Source of the DNA: Sphingobium estronivorans
GTDB lineage: Bacteria; Pseudomonadota; Alphaproteobacteria; Sphingomonadales; Sphingomonadaceae
Direction of reading: 5' to 3'
DNA length: 64,000 bases
NCBI RefSeq assembly: GCF_008692605.1
Contig: NZ_LFCT01000020.1
Span: 1 to 64,000, forward strand
Positions 55,527 to 64,000 of this stretch are shown here, one piece after another (within the stretch, counting starts at the first letter, position 1; every line of letters begins with the position of its first letter). A program made the position numbers and the translations under genes. Below the pieces are notes generated by a model. That model was given only the letters and a program-made list of their open reading frames with translations, was not told the origin of the DNA and searched no databases.

Positions 55527-56498
55527 TTATTCGGCGCGCAGCGGTCGGGCGAGCAGCGCGTCGATGACATCCGCCAGGGGCGCAGCGTCCTCGAGCAGGG
55601 CGCAGACGGCTTCGACCACCGGCATTTCGACCTTGGCGGCGCGGGCGGCTTCGCGCAGGACGGGGGCGGTAAAGGCCCCTTCCGCTACGGTTCGGCGGTT
55701 GGCGAGGAGGGCCTTGGCCGATTGGCCTTCGCCCAGCCCCTTGCCCAGCGAGAAGTTGCGGCTGTTGGTCGAGGAGCAGGTGAGGACGAGATCGCCCAGG
55801 CCCGAAAGCCCGCCAAGGGTTTCGGCGCGGGCGCCTCTTGCCAGGCCGAAGCGGGTCATTTCGGCGAAGCCCCGGCTGATGAGCGAGGCGCGGGCATTGA
55901 GGCCCAGGCCCGCGCCATCCGCAACGCCGCAGGCGATGGCGAGGACGTTTTTCACCGCGCCGCCAATCTCCGCACCGACCACATCGTCGGAAAGATAGGG
56001 GCGGAAGGCCGGGCGCGCGATGCGGGCGGCGATCTTCGCGGCGAGATCGGCATCGGCGCAGGCGAGCGTGATGGCAGTGGGGAGGCCCTTGGCCACCTCA
56101 TGGGCGAAGGTCGGGCCGGAGAGGACGGCGATGGGGGAATGCGGCTGCGCCTGCGCCGCGACCTCGGACATGAGCAGGCTAGTGCCCGCTTCAATGCCCT
56201 TGGAGCAGAGGATGAGCGGGGTGCCTGCCGGGGCCTGCGAGACGACAGAACGGAGATGCTGGGCGGGGCTGACGATCAGCAGCAGGTCGCGGTCGGCCAT
56301 GGCGGCCATCGCGCCCGTGGCTTCGATCGAGCCGCTCAAGGGGATATTGGGGAGGTACAGGGGATTTTGACGGTCCGTATTGACCGCCTCCACCACGTCG
56401 GGTTCCAGCGCCCAGAGGCGGACATGCTGGCCGCCCGCCGCGAGGGTTTGCGCCAGCGCGGTACCCCATGCCCCCGCTCCGATCACGCCAGCCTTCAT
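55527..56498 (-). CDS. gpsA: NAD(P)H-dependent glycerol-3-phosphate dehydrogenase
   Basis: GpsA reduces dihydroxyacetone phosphate to sn-glycerol 3-phosphate for phospholipid synthesis. The 323-residue protein has [16 protein letters not shown] (NAD(P) binding), [29 protein letters not shown] with the catalytic Lys, and [17 protein letters not shown] 56498 overlaps the tsaD stop by four bases, so the two are coupled. Confidence 0.96.
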   Translation of the reverse strand: MKAGVIGAGAWGTALAQTLAAGGQHVRLWALEPDVVEAVNTDRQNPLYLPNIPLSGSIEATGAMAAMADRDLLLIVSPAQHLRSVVSQAPAGTPLILCSKGIEAGTSLLMSEVAAQAQPHSPIAVLSGPTFAHEVAKGLPTAITLACADADLAAKIAARIARPAFRPYLSDDVVGAEIGGAVKNVLAIACGVADGAGLGLNARASLISRGFAEMTRFGLARGARAETLGGLSGLGDLVLTCSSTNSRNFSLGKGLGEGQSAKALLANRRTVAEGAFTAPVLREAARAAKVEMPVVEAVCALLEDAAPLADVIDALLARPLRAE

Positions 56499-57529
56499 GC
56501 TTTCACTCCTGCTCCACGCGCCTTTTCCGCGCTCGGGTCGAGCGGCCAGCGCGGGCGGGCCGGTACAGTCAAATCGTCGATCAGACCCGCCGCATAGCGC
56601 TCCGCGCCTGCCCAGGCGATCATCGCCGCATTGTCCGTGCACAGCCACAGCGGCGGAGCGACGAAGGGCAGGTCGTGCCGGGCAGCCAACGCTTCGAGCG
56701 CGGCGCGGATCGACTGGTTGGCGGCGACGCCCCCCGCGCCGACCAGGGCGGTGATGTCGGTGAGGTGGGACAGTTGCCGCTCTGTGCGATCGATCAGGCA
56801 GTCGATCACCGCTTGCTGGAAGCTGGCGGCGATGTCCTCGGTCGAATATTGGCCGGATTGGGCCGCACGCATGACGGCGCTTTTCAGACCCGCGAAGGAG
56901 AAATGCGGTTCCGCCGTGCCGACCAGCGGGCGCGGCAGGGGGACAGCCTTGGGATTGCCCTGCGCCGCGGCCTTTTCGACCGCCGGACCGCCGGGATAGC
57001 CGAGACCGAGCAGCTTGGCCGTCTTGTCGAAGGCTTCGCCGCTGGCATCGTCGATGGTGGTGGCGAGGCGGGCATAGTCGCCGGGGCCGCGCACATGAAG
57101 AAGCTGGCAATGACCGCCCGACACCAGCAGCAGCAGATAGGGGAATTTGAGACTGGGGTCTGCAAGGCGCGGCGAGAGGGCATGCCCTTCGAGATGGTTG
57201 ACCGCGATCAGGGGCTTGTTCGCCGCATGGGCCAGCGCCTTGCCGGTGACAAGGCCGACCATCACCCCGCCGATCAGGCCGGGACCGGCAGTGGCGGCGA
57301 TCACGTCGACGTCGCTAAGGGTCAGGTCCGCGTCCCTGAGCGCTGCCGCGATCAGGGGGGCAAGCGCCTCCACATGGGCGCGGGCGGCGATTTCGGGGAC
57401 GACGCCGCCATAGGGGCGGTGCGCCTCCTCCTGCGTGGCGAGGCGATGGGCCAATATCCGACCCTCCGCCGTCACCAGCGCCGCCGCGGTTTCGTCGCAG
57501 CTTGATTCCAGGCCGAGGATGATCGTCAT
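56495..57529 (-). CDS. tsaD: tRNA N6-adenosine threonylcarbamoyltransferase
   Basis: TsaD, with TsaB and TsaE, makes t6A37 in ANN-reading tRNAs. The 344-residue protein has [16 protein letters not shown], the iron-binding [11 protein letters not shown] region, [15 protein letters not shown] and [16 protein letters not shown] 57529 is chosen ([10 protein letters not shown]); 57541 is also possible. It diverges from hemC with 45 bases between starts. Confidence 0.96.
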   Translation of the reverse strand: MTIILGLESSCDETAAALVTAEGRILAHRLATQEEAHRPYGGVVPEIAARAHVEALAPLIAAALRDADLTLSDVDVIAATAGPGLIGGVMVGLVTGKALAHAANKPLIAVNHLEGHALSPRLADPSLKFPYLLLLVSGGHCQLLHVRGPGDYARLATTIDDASGEAFDKTAKLLGLGYPGGPAVEKAAAQGNPKAVPLPRPLVGTAEPHFSFAGLKSAVMRAAQSGQYSTEDIAASFQQAVIDCLIDRTERQLSHLTDITALVGAGGVAANQSIRAALEALAARHDLPFVAPPLWLCTDNAAMIAWAGAERYAAGLIDDLTVPARPRWPLDPSAEKARGAGVKA

Positions 57530-57574
57530 TGCTGCTTCCATCTAATGTCCGCGACCATTAGAGCAAGCGGGATC

Positions 57575-58513
57575 ATGCAAAAGCCTTCCCGTCCCCCCCA
57601 CACTCCTTTGCGCCTTGGCACCCGTGCTTCCCCTCTCGCGCTGGCGCAGGCGCATATGACGATGGCGGCGCTGCGCGCCCGCCATGGCTGGGACGAAAGC
57701 GCCATCGAGATCGTCACCGTGCAGACCAGCGGGGACCGGATACAGGACCGGGCGCTGGCCGAGATCGGCGGCAAGGCGCTGTGGACCAAGGAGCTGGACC
57801 GGGCGTTGCTGGCCGGCGAGATCGATTTCGCGGTCCATTCGTCCAAGGATGTGGAGACGATCCGTCCGGCCGAAATCCGGATCGCCGCCATGCTGCCGCG
57901 CGCCGACGTGCGGGATCGGCTGGTTGGCGCGGCGAGTTTCGAAGCTCTCCCGGAAAATCCGGTGATAGGGACCAGTTCGCCCCGGCGCGCCGCACAAGTG
58001 AAGCGCGTGCGTCCGGATGCCGAGACCGTGCTGTTTCGCGGCAATGTCGCGACGCGGCTGGCGAAGCTGGCGGCGGGAGAGGTTCACGCGACGCTGCTCG
58101 CGGCGGCGGGGCTGGACCGGCTGGGTCAGGGAGATGTGGGCGTCGCCATTCCGGTCGAGATCATGCTGCCCGCTCCGTCGCAGGGCGCGGTGGGCATCGA
58201 AACGTTGAGCGGCAATGCCGCGATGCTGGAATTGCTGGCGTCGATCAACGACGCAGACACATATGATTGCGTCCTGGCGGAGCGGGCCGTGCTGGTCGGG
58301 CTGGGCGGGACCTGCCATTCGCCCATCGCTGCGCTGGCGCGGCTGGAGGATGGGCAGATTTTTCTGCGTGCCGAGATCATCAGTCCTGACGGGCAGGAAA
58401 CGGTCGGGGATGCGTTGCGGATCGCGCGGGGTGATGTTGCCGCCGCCGAGGCCATGGGACGCGGCCTGCTGGAGCGGGCAAGCCCGGCGCTACGCATACT
58501 GTTCGAGGCGTGA
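57575..58513 (+). CDS. hemC: Porphobilinogen deaminase (hydroxymethylbilane synthase)
   Basis: HemC polymerises four porphobilinogens to hydroxymethylbilane in the tetrapyrrole pathway. The 312-residue protein has LRLGTRASPLALAQAHM, DFAVHSSKDVETIRP (active-site Asp region), GTSSPRRAAQVKRVRPDAE, and the dipyrromethane-cofactor cysteine in GGTCHSPIAALARL. ATG 57575 is chosen; 57545 is an alternative. Its stop overlaps the hemD GTG. Confidence 0.95.
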   Translation: MQKPSRPPHTPLRLGTRASPLALAQAHMTMAALRARHGWDESAIEIVTVQTSGDRIQDRALAEIGGKALWTKELDRALLAGEIDFAVHSSKDVETIRPAEIRIAAMLPRADVRDRLVGAASFEALPENPVIGTSSPRRAAQVKRVRPDAETVLFRGNVATRLAKLAAGEVHATLLAAAGLDRLGQGDVGVAIPVEIMLPAPSQGAVGIETLSGNAAMLELLASINDADTYDCVLAERAVLVGLGGTCHSPIAALARLEDGQIFLRAEIISPDGQETVGDALRIARGDVAAAEAMGRGLLERASPALRILFEA

Positions 58514-59178
58514 GGCCGCTTGTCATCCTGCGGCCCGAGCCGGGCGCGGGCAAGACGGCGGACCGGGCGACGCGACTGGGGCTGGAGGCGCAAATCATCC
58601 CGCTGTTCGCGCCGCAAGCGCTGCATTGGGAAGCCCCTGCCCCTGACCGATACGACGCGCTGCTGCTGACCAGCGCCCATGCCGCGCGGCTGGCCGGGGA
58701 GCGACTGGCCGATTATCGGGGCCTGCCCGCTTATGCCGTCGGGCGGGCCACCGCAAAGGCCATGCGGGAGGCCGGCTTCGCGCAGGTCGTGGCTGGGGAC
58801 AGCGACGGGACGGCAATTGCCCGGCGGATAGCGGCGGACGGACATGGCACCGTGCTGCATCTTGGCGGGCGAACGGTTGCGTCGATCGATGCAGGGCCGC
58901 TGCGGATCGAGCGGATCGCCGTTTATGAGATGGTGCGCGCCGCCGATAACGGGTTGGCGGAACGACTGGAGGCAGGCAGCGTCCTGTTGATACACTCGCC
59001 CCGCGCCGGGGAAGTGCTGGCGCAGCTTGTGGGTCTGGAGCAGCGCGCAAGTCTGCATCTGATCGCAATCAGTCCCACCGCGCTGGCCGCCTGCGGCCCC
59101 GGCTGGGCCAGCGCCCAGGCGCCCGACAAGCCCGACGATGAGAGGATGCTGGCTCTTGCCGTCCGATTATGCGAATGA
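58510..59178 (+). CDS. hemD: Uroporphyrinogen-III synthase
   Basis: HemD cyclises hydroxymethylbilane with D-ring inversion. The 222-residue protein is of the weakly conserved family, recognised by position after hemC and by the two-lobed HemD pattern (VILRPEPGAGKTADRATRLG; YDALLLTSAHAARLAGERLA; VLLIHSPRAGEVLAQLV; HLIAISPTALAACG). It starts at GTG 58510, overlapping hemC. Confidence 0.9.
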   Translation: MRPLVILRPEPGAGKTADRATRLGLEAQIIPLFAPQALHWEAPAPDRYDALLLTSAHAARLAGERLADYRGLPAYAVGRATAKAMREAGFAQVVAGDSDGTAIARRIAADGHGTVLHLGGRTVASIDAGPLRIERIAVYEMVRAADNGLAERLEAGSVLLIHSPRAGEVLAQLVGLEQRASLHLIAISPTALAACGPGWASAQAPDKPDDERMLALAVRLCE

Positions 59179-59188
59179 GTCGCCCACG

Positions 59189-60076
59189 ATGGATGACAGG
59201 CCCTTGATAACCGACACGGACGGCGCGGCGAACGGCATGGCGACACCGGCACCCGCGCGTCGGCGGGGCCTCTGGCTGATGGTCGTGCTGGTGCTGCTCG
59301 CCTTTGCGGTCGGCGTCGTCATCACCGTGCTGGCGCTGCCCCGTATCCAGCGCTGGAACGCGCCGCAGCGGCAGGCGGCGATGACCGACCCGCTGCTGAA
59401 CGGCATGCGACCGGGGACCGCAATGCGGCCGCTGACCGCCGATGCCGCGCAAATGCTGGATGCGCGGGTGGTGCAGCTGGAAGAACGGCTCAACCGCATC
59501 ACCGTGGAGGCGCAGGCCGCGTCAGGCAATGCGGCGCGGGCCGAGGGCTTGCTGGTGGCTTTCGCGGCGCGCCGGGCGCTCGATAGCGGGGTGCCGCTTG
59601 GCTATATCGAGGGGCAGTTGCGGCTGCGCTTCGGTCAGGCGCAGCCGCGCGCCGTGGCGACGATCATCAATGCCGCGCGCGAGCCGGTGACGCTGGCCGA
59701 TCTGCGCGCGGGGCTGACGGCGGTGGCCGACCGGGTGACGGTGCCGCCCGCCGACGCCAGCTGGTGGGATGCGCTGGAGCATGAGGCGCGCGAGATCATC
59801 ACCATTCACAAGGCGTCCACCCCCTCCCCCCGGCCGCAGGCGGCGCTGGATCGGGCGCTCCGCTATATTGACGGATCGCGGGTCGGCGCGGCGCTGGCGG
59901 AGGTGGAGCAGATGCCGGGACGGGCGGCGGCGGACCGCTGGATGCAATATGCGCGGCGCTATCTGGAGGCGCGACGGGCGCTCGACCTCATCGAAACGGC
60001 AGCGATCCTGGAACCGCGCCCGGTCCGCGCGGCCGATGGCGGCGGCATGGCGCAGACGTCGCCTCTGGCGCCCTGA
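59189..60076 (+). CDS. Mitofilin/HemX-like membrane protein
   Basis: The 295-residue protein has an N-terminal transmembrane helix (GLWLMVVLVLLAFAVGVVIT), a periplasmic coiled-coil (AQMLDARVVQLEERLNRITV) and helical repeats with a mitofilin-like C-terminal half. It follows hemC-hemD directly, the position of HemX-like proteins in other bacteria, but an enzymatic role is not supported. ATG 59189 is chosen. Confidence 0.75.
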   Translation: MDDRPLITDTDGAANGMATPAPARRRGLWLMVVLVLLAFAVGVVITVLALPRIQRWNAPQRQAAMTDPLLNGMRPGTAMRPLTADAAQMLDARVVQLEERLNRITVEAQAASGNAARAEGLLVAFAARRALDSGVPLGYIEGQLRLRFGQAQPRAVATIINAAREPVTLADLRAGLTAVADRVTVPPADASWWDALEHEAREIITIHKASTPSPRPQAALDRALRYIDGSRVGAALAEVEQMPGRAAADRWMQYARRYLEARRALDLIETAAILEPRPVRAADGGGMAQTSPLAP

Positions 60077-60188
60077 ACCCCTGTCACAAACGACGAACCG
60101 TTGGCTCTGATGGATGAATGTCCATGGACTTGGCAACCGCTGTCATGAGAATGTCATTTTTCCATCTGGAAAGAGGAAAGACATTTTC

Positions 60189-60938
60189 GTGCCGCCTTAT
60201 GCCGACGCCATTGCCAGCTTCTGGAAAGGCCGTTTAGCCAGCGGTCCACGCGCGGCCGAGCGGCCGTCGCTCCAGCATCTGCTGGGCAATGCATCGGTAC
60301 CGTTCGACCTGGTGCGGACGCGGGCGCAGGCGCCTGCCCTCGCAAAGGCGATCAGGGGTGACGGGCGGCCGGTCTTGCTGATCCCGGGCCTGATGGCCTC
60401 CGAGCAGCGCATGGAGCCCTTGCGCGCGGTGCTGACCGCGGCGGGCTATGATGCCTTTGGCTGGGGCATGGGGCGCAATTTCGGGCCGAAGCCCGACAGC
60501 CTGGAGCAGATCGACCGGCGGGTGGACGCCATTCGCCGCAAGACCGGTGCTCCGGTAACATTGGTGGGCTGGAGCCTGGGTGGGCTGTTCGCGCGGGAAT
60601 ATGCCAAATTCGCGACGGAGAAGGTCGGCGGGGTGGTGACGATGGGCACGCCCTTTTCCGGCGATCCTCGCGCCAATCATGCCTGGCGGCTCTATCAGCT
60701 GATTTCCGGTTTTCCGGTGGATCGGCCGCCCTTCACGTGCCATCGCGAAGAAAAGCCGCCGGTGCCGACCGTCGCCCTGTGGTCGCAGCGCGACGGCGTG
60801 ATCCTGCCGCAATGCGCCAAGGGGCGCGCGGGGGAGCGCGACCGGGCGATTGAGGTCGATTGCACCCATATGGGCTTTGCCGCATCGCCGGAGGGGATAT
60901 TGGCGGTGGGCAAGGCGCTGGACGCTATCCGGCGCTGA
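60189..60938 (+). CDS. Alpha/beta hydrolase (esterase/lipase-like)
   Basis: The 249-residue protein has an alpha/beta fold with the nucleophile elbow GWSLGG, the oxyanion region LLIPGLMAS, and likely Asp and His of the triad in SQRDGVI and DCTHMGF. There is no signal peptide. It is similar to cytoplasmic esterases; the substrate is unknown. GTG 60189 is chosen, with AGAGGAAAG upstream. Its 3' end overlaps the convergent gltX end by 14 bases. Confidence 0.8.
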   Translation: MPPYADAIASFWKGRLASGPRAAERPSLQHLLGNASVPFDLVRTRAQAPALAKAIRGDGRPVLLIPGLMASEQRMEPLRAVLTAAGYDAFGWGMGRNFGPKPDSLEQIDRRVDAIRRKTGAPVTLVGWSLGGLFAREYAKFATEKVGGVVTMGTPFSGDPRANHAWRLYQLISGFPVDRPPFTCHREEKPPVPTVALWSQRDGVILPQCAKGRAGERDRAIEVDCTHMGFAASPEGILAVGKALDAIRR

Positions 60939-62256
60939 GGCGCTTCAACGCTTCCTCTTTTCCGATCAAGGGAAGCATCTGGCCCATGTCGGGGCCGTGA
61001 TCCATGCCGGTCAGCGCGCGGCGCAGGGGCAGGAACAGCGCCCTGCCCTTGCGGCCGGTTTGCGCCTTCAGCGCTTCCGTGAGGGTACGCCAGATGGCGG
61101 GGTCGAAATCCGCTTCCGACAAAAGGTCGTGGGCGCGGACGAGAAAGTCGCGGTCCTCTTCCGCCGGAGCGGGGGCGTCGATCGGGCCGGTGACGATTTG
61201 CCACCATTCTTCTGCGCCCGCGACGGTTTCCAGATTGGGGCGGATGGCGTCCCAGGCGGCTTCGTCCATGGCTTCGGGCAGGCGGTCGGACACCGCGCTG
61301 TACGGGAGGAGGTGGACGATCTTCTGGTTGAGGGTCGCCAGTTCCGCCTCATCGAAGCGCGCGGGGGCACGGCCGAAATGGGCAAAGTCGAAGCTGTCGA
61401 TCAGCGGCTGCCTATCCGCGAACGGTTCGATGGGCATGGAACTGCCAAGGCGGGCGAGCAGCGAGGCGATGGCGGCGGGTTCAAGGCCGATTTCGCGGAA
61501 ATGGGCGACGCCGAGGGAGCCGAGACGCTTGGAAAGCTTGCCTTCGCTGCCGGTCAGCAGGGCTTCGTGAGCGAAAGCGGGTAGATTCGCGCCGAGCGCG
61601 GTGAACATCTGAATCTGGGTCGCGGTATTGGACACATGATCCTCCCCGCGCAGGACATGGGTGACGCCCATGGCGATGTCGTCGATCACCGAGGGGAGCA
61701 TGTAGAGCCAGCTTCCATCCGCGCGTCGGATCACCGGGTCGGAGAGCAGCTTCGGGTCGAAGCGCTGCTCGCCGCGGATAAGGTCGGTCCAGGCGATGGG
61801 CTGGTCGTGATCGAGCTTGAAGCGCCAATGGGGCCGGCGGCCTTCCGACTCATAGGCGGCGATCTGGTCCGGGGTCAGGGACAGGGCGGCGCGGTCGTAG
61901 ACCGGGGGGAGGCCCCTCCCCAACAGGACCTTGCGGCGGAGGTCGAGTTCCTGCGCCGTTTCATAGGCGGGATAGACATGGCCCGAGGCTTTGAGGGCTT
62001 CGAACCGCGTTTCGTAGAGGGCGAAGCGATCGGACTGCTTCTCCTCCCCGTCCCATGGGAGGCCCAGCCATTGCAGGTCGGCCTTGATCGCCTCCGCATA
62101 TTCGGGTCGCGAACGTTCGAGGTCGGTATCGTCGAGGCGCAGCAGGAACTGGCCGCCGCTCTTCCTCGCCCACAGCCAGTTGTGGAGCGCGGCGCGGATA
62201 TTGCCGACATGCAGGTGGCCGGTCGGCGACGGGGCGAAGCGGGTGATGACGGTCAT
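60925..62256 (-). CDS. gltX: Glutamate--tRNA ligase
   Basis: The 443-residue class I synthetase has the HIGH-like motif in FAPSPTGHLHVGNIRAAL and the KMSKS-like motif as KLSKRLG, with HVLRGEDHVSNTATQ between. Many alphaproteobacteria carry two glutamyl synthetases with different tRNA preference; which one this is cannot be told here. It starts six bases after the nadE stop, so the two are probably cotranscribed. Confidence 0.94.
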   Translation of the reverse strand: MTVITRFAPSPTGHLHVGNIRAALHNWLWARKSGGQFLLRLDDTDLERSRPEYAEAIKADLQWLGLPWDGEEKQSDRFALYETRFEALKASGHVYPAYETAQELDLRRKVLLGRGLPPVYDRAALSLTPDQIAAYESEGRRPHWRFKLDHDQPIAWTDLIRGEQRFDPKLLSDPVIRRADGSWLYMLPSVIDDIAMGVTHVLRGEDHVSNTATQIQMFTALGANLPAFAHEALLTGSEGKLSKRLGSLGVAHFREIGLEPAAIASLLARLGSSMPIEPFADRQPLIDSFDFAHFGRAPARFDEAELATLNQKIVHLLPYSAVSDRLPEAMDEAAWDAIRPNLETVAGAEEWWQIVTGPIDAPAPAEEDRDFLVRAHDLLSEADFDPAIWRTLTEALKAQTGRKGRALFLPLRRALTGMDHGPDMGQMLPLIGKEEALKRLSAG

Positions 62257-62261
62257 GGGGC

Positions 62262-63923
62262 TTACAACGTGCGGAAGGCGTTGGTGATCGGATAGCGGCG
62301 GTCGCGACCGAAATTGCGGATGCCGAGTTTCACGCCCGGAGGCGACTGGCGGCGCTTATATTCGGCGATGTAGAGCAGGCGCTCGATGCGGGCGACGGTG
62401 TCCTTGTCGAAACCGCGGGCGACCAGTTGCTCGACCGAAAGCTCCTCTTCCACCAGGCCGTAGAGGATGGGGTCCAGCACCTCATAGGGGGGCAGGCTGT
62501 CCTCATCCTTCTGATTGTCGCGCAGTTCGGCGCTCGGCGGCTTGGTGATGACGCGTTCGGGCATGACCGGGCCTCTGGGGCCGAATGCCTCGCCCAGCGA
62601 CGGAACATTCTCGTTCCGCCAGCGGCAGAGGTCGAACACCGTCGTTTTATAGGCGTCCTTCAGCACCGAATAGCCGCCCGCCATGTCACCGTAGATGGTG
62701 GCGTAGCCCACCGACATCTCGCTCTTGTTGCCGGTGGTGAGCAGCATATGGCCGAATTTGTTGGAAAGGCCCATCAGCGTCACGCCCCGGATGCGCGACT
62801 GGATATTTTCTTCGGTGAGATCGCGCTGACGGCCGATGAAAACCTCCCCCAGCATGGAATCGAAAGCCTCAACCGCCGGTTCGATGGGGATGGTGTCGTA
62901 GCGGACGCCGAGCAGGCGGGCACATTCGACGGCATCGTCCAGACTCTCGTGACTGGTGAAGCGCGAAGGCATCATCACGCACCAGACGCGGTCGGCGCCC
63001 AGCGCATCGACGGCGACGGCGGCGGACAGGGCGGAATCGATGCCGCCCGACAGGCCCAGCACTACGCCGGGGAAGCGGTTCTTGTTCACATAATCGCGCA
63101 GGCCCAGCACCATGGCATTGTAGATGTCGGCCGGGCGCGGATCGAGTTCGTGGCGCTCGCCGGGCAGGCAGACCCACTGGCCGTCCCATTTCTCCCAACT
63201 CGTCAGCACCAGCGATTCTTCCCAGTCGGGGAGCTGCTGGGCGATGCTGAGGTCGGGGTTCATCACGAAGGAGGCGCCGTCGAACACCAGTTCATCCTGC
63301 CCGCCGACGCGGTTCAGATAGATGAGCGGCAGGCCGGTTTCGCGAACGCGGGTGCCGGCGACGGCGTTGATGCGGCGGTCGTCCTTGTCGACCTCGAACG
63401 GGCTGCCATTGGGGCTGATGAGGATTTCCGCGCCTTCCGCCCGCAGATGCGCGGTGACGAACGGGAACCAGATATCCTCGCAGATCGGGACGCCGATCTT
63501 CACGCCCCGGAAATCGATGGGCGCGGGCAGCGGTCCGGGAGCGAACAGGCGTTTTTCGTCGAAGGTGCCGTAATTGGGCAGTTCGCGCTTCTGGCGGATC
63601 GCGGTGACGGCGCCGTCTTCCAGCAGGGCGACGACGTTGAAGAGAACGCCCTGCGACGCGACGACCGTGCCGACCAGCATCGCCGGGCCGCCGTCCGCCG
63701 TGGCCTGGGCCAGACGGTCCAGTTCGTGATTGGCGCGGTCGACCAGCGCGGGCTTCAGCACCAGATCCTCGGGCGGATAGCCGATCAGCTGCAATTCGGG
63801 ATAGACGATAAGGTCGGCATCCACGGCCCGCGCGCGCCATTCCAGCATCGCGTCGGCATTGGCCTGAAGATCGCCCACGCTCTGCGTCATCTGGGCAAGG
63901 GCTATCACGAGTTTGTCGGTCAT
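62262..63923 (-). CDS. nadE: Glutamine-dependent NAD+ synthetase
   Basis: The 553-residue enzyme amidates nicotinic acid adenine dinucleotide. The N-terminal nitrilase-type glutaminase has Glu in YPELQLIGYPPEDL, Lys in RQKRELPNYGTFDEKR and Cys in GVPICEDIWFP. The C-terminal synthetase has the PP-loop VLGLSGGIDSALSAAVAVDA. ATG 63923 (MTDKLVIALAQM) is chosen over 63959. gltX follows on the same strand. Confidence 0.95.
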   Translation of the reverse strand: MTDKLVIALAQMTQSVGDLQANADAMLEWRARAVDADLIVYPELQLIGYPPEDLVLKPALVDRANHELDRLAQATADGGPAMLVGTVVASQGVLFNVVALLEDGAVTAIRQKRELPNYGTFDEKRLFAPGPLPAPIDFRGVKIGVPICEDIWFPFVTAHLRAEGAEILISPNGSPFEVDKDDRRINAVAGTRVRETGLPLIYLNRVGGQDELVFDGASFVMNPDLSIAQQLPDWEESLVLTSWEKWDGQWVCLPGERHELDPRPADIYNAMVLGLRDYVNKNRFPGVVLGLSGGIDSALSAAVAVDALGADRVWCVMMPSRFTSHESLDDAVECARLLGVRYDTIPIEPAVEAFDSMLGEVFIGRQRDLTEENIQSRIRGVTLMGLSNKFGHMLLTTGNKSEMSVGYATIYGDMAGGYSVLKDAYKTTVFDLCRWRNENVPSLGEAFGPRGPVMPERVITKPPSAELRDNQKDEDSLPPYEVLDPILYGLVEEELSVEQLVARGFDKDTVARIERLLYIAEYKRRQSPPGVKLGIRNFGRDRRYPITNAFRTL

Positions 63924-63936
63924 AAGCTGCGCCCCT

Positions 63937-63969
63937 AGAGCATTTTGGCTGCGAGCCAAAATGCTCTAT
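63937..63969. repeat. Perfect 15-bp hairpin upstream of nadE
   Basis: TAGAGCATTTTGGCT (63937-63951) and AGCCAAAATGCTCTA (63955-63969) are exact inverted copies with a 3-base loop. It lies 14 bases before the nadE start. It could be a regulatory hairpin, a terminator for an upstream gene beyond the window, or a small dispersed repeat. Confidence 0.6.
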
Positions 63970-64000
63970 TATCTGTTGCCGCATTTTCAAACCGGAGACC

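Noticed and set aside
1-64000. CRISPR arrays, complete insertion sequences, rRNA operons or prophage modules
   Set aside because: No regularly spaced repeats, transposase genes with terminal repeats, rRNA sequence or phage structural genes were seen.

Overview
The window is about 64 kb of GC-rich chromosomal DNA whose gene content and order point to a member of the Sphingomonadaceae, probably Sphingobium or a close relative (inference). Supporting signs are the infA-maf-RNase-yacG block beside tRNA-Phe, the hisG-hisD-nusB-thiL-hppA run, SciP (DUF1153), COQ9, DUF1674, a helix-turn-helix-RibB fusion, and the rpe-heparinase-purH cluster. Most of the window is housekeeping chromosome. I see no complete insertion sequence, CRISPR array, rRNA gene or phage module. 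The only clear mobile-element trace is at the left edge, where a P4-type integrase fragment, apparently frameshifted, lies downstream of the tRNA-Phe 3' end.

Layout, left to right: integrase fragment and tRNA-Phe (0-0.7 kb); the minus-strand infA-maf-RNase E/G-yacG operon and bioA (0.7-4.1 kb); a DUF4168 protein, an M13 metallopeptidase, bioF-bioD and a DUF2490 beta-barrel (4.2-9.5 kb); then hppA, thiL, nusB, hisD, hisG and mnmA, all on the minus strand (9.8-16.8 kb). Next come sciP and two small stress-type membrane proteins (17.3-18.3 kb), an RND efflux pair and a DUF445 protein (18.5-24.2 kb), a TonB-like protein, and the riboflavin cluster ribD-ribE-ribBX-ribH (24.3-29.1 kb). The next stretch holds an old yellow enzyme, an EamA transporter, COQ9, feoAB and ssb (29.1-34.7 kb), followed by galU, a DUF1674 protein, htpX, an RsmB-type methyltransferase, a PAS protein, rpe, a heparinase-like protein and purH (35-44.2 kb). 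A cell-surface module of flavoprotein, GtrA and multi-pass membrane protein follows (44.3-48.0 kb). The right end holds Tat-type msrB, an ABC exporter, queG, a lipoprotein, an EI24 protein, a PfkB kinase, a flippase, gpsA, tsaD, hemC-hemD, a mitofilin-like protein, an esterase, gltX and nadE (48-63.9 kb).

Several pathways cluster: biotin (bioA, bioF, bioD, but no bioB or bioC here), histidine (hisG, hisD), riboflavin, ferrous iron uptake, tetrapyrrole synthesis, and tRNA modification (mnmA, queG, tsaD). Regulatory DNA can be read at several places: a GGAAC-N16-CGTT general-stress promoter before a GlsB-type gene, a Fur-like box before feoAB, a paired zinc-uptake-like dyad before the TonB gene, a palindrome before the old yellow enzyme, and a dyad on the -10 of the RND operon.

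The most interesting point is the riboflavin cluster. The RibB protein has an N-terminal helix-turn-helix and a C-terminal GTP cyclohydrolase II-like domain that has lost its zinc cysteines. A perfect 13-bp inverted repeat with a third half-site lies directly upstream of its gene, and no FMN riboswitch is visible. This suggests, as inference, a biosynthetic enzyme that also acts as a DNA-binding regulator of its own cluster.
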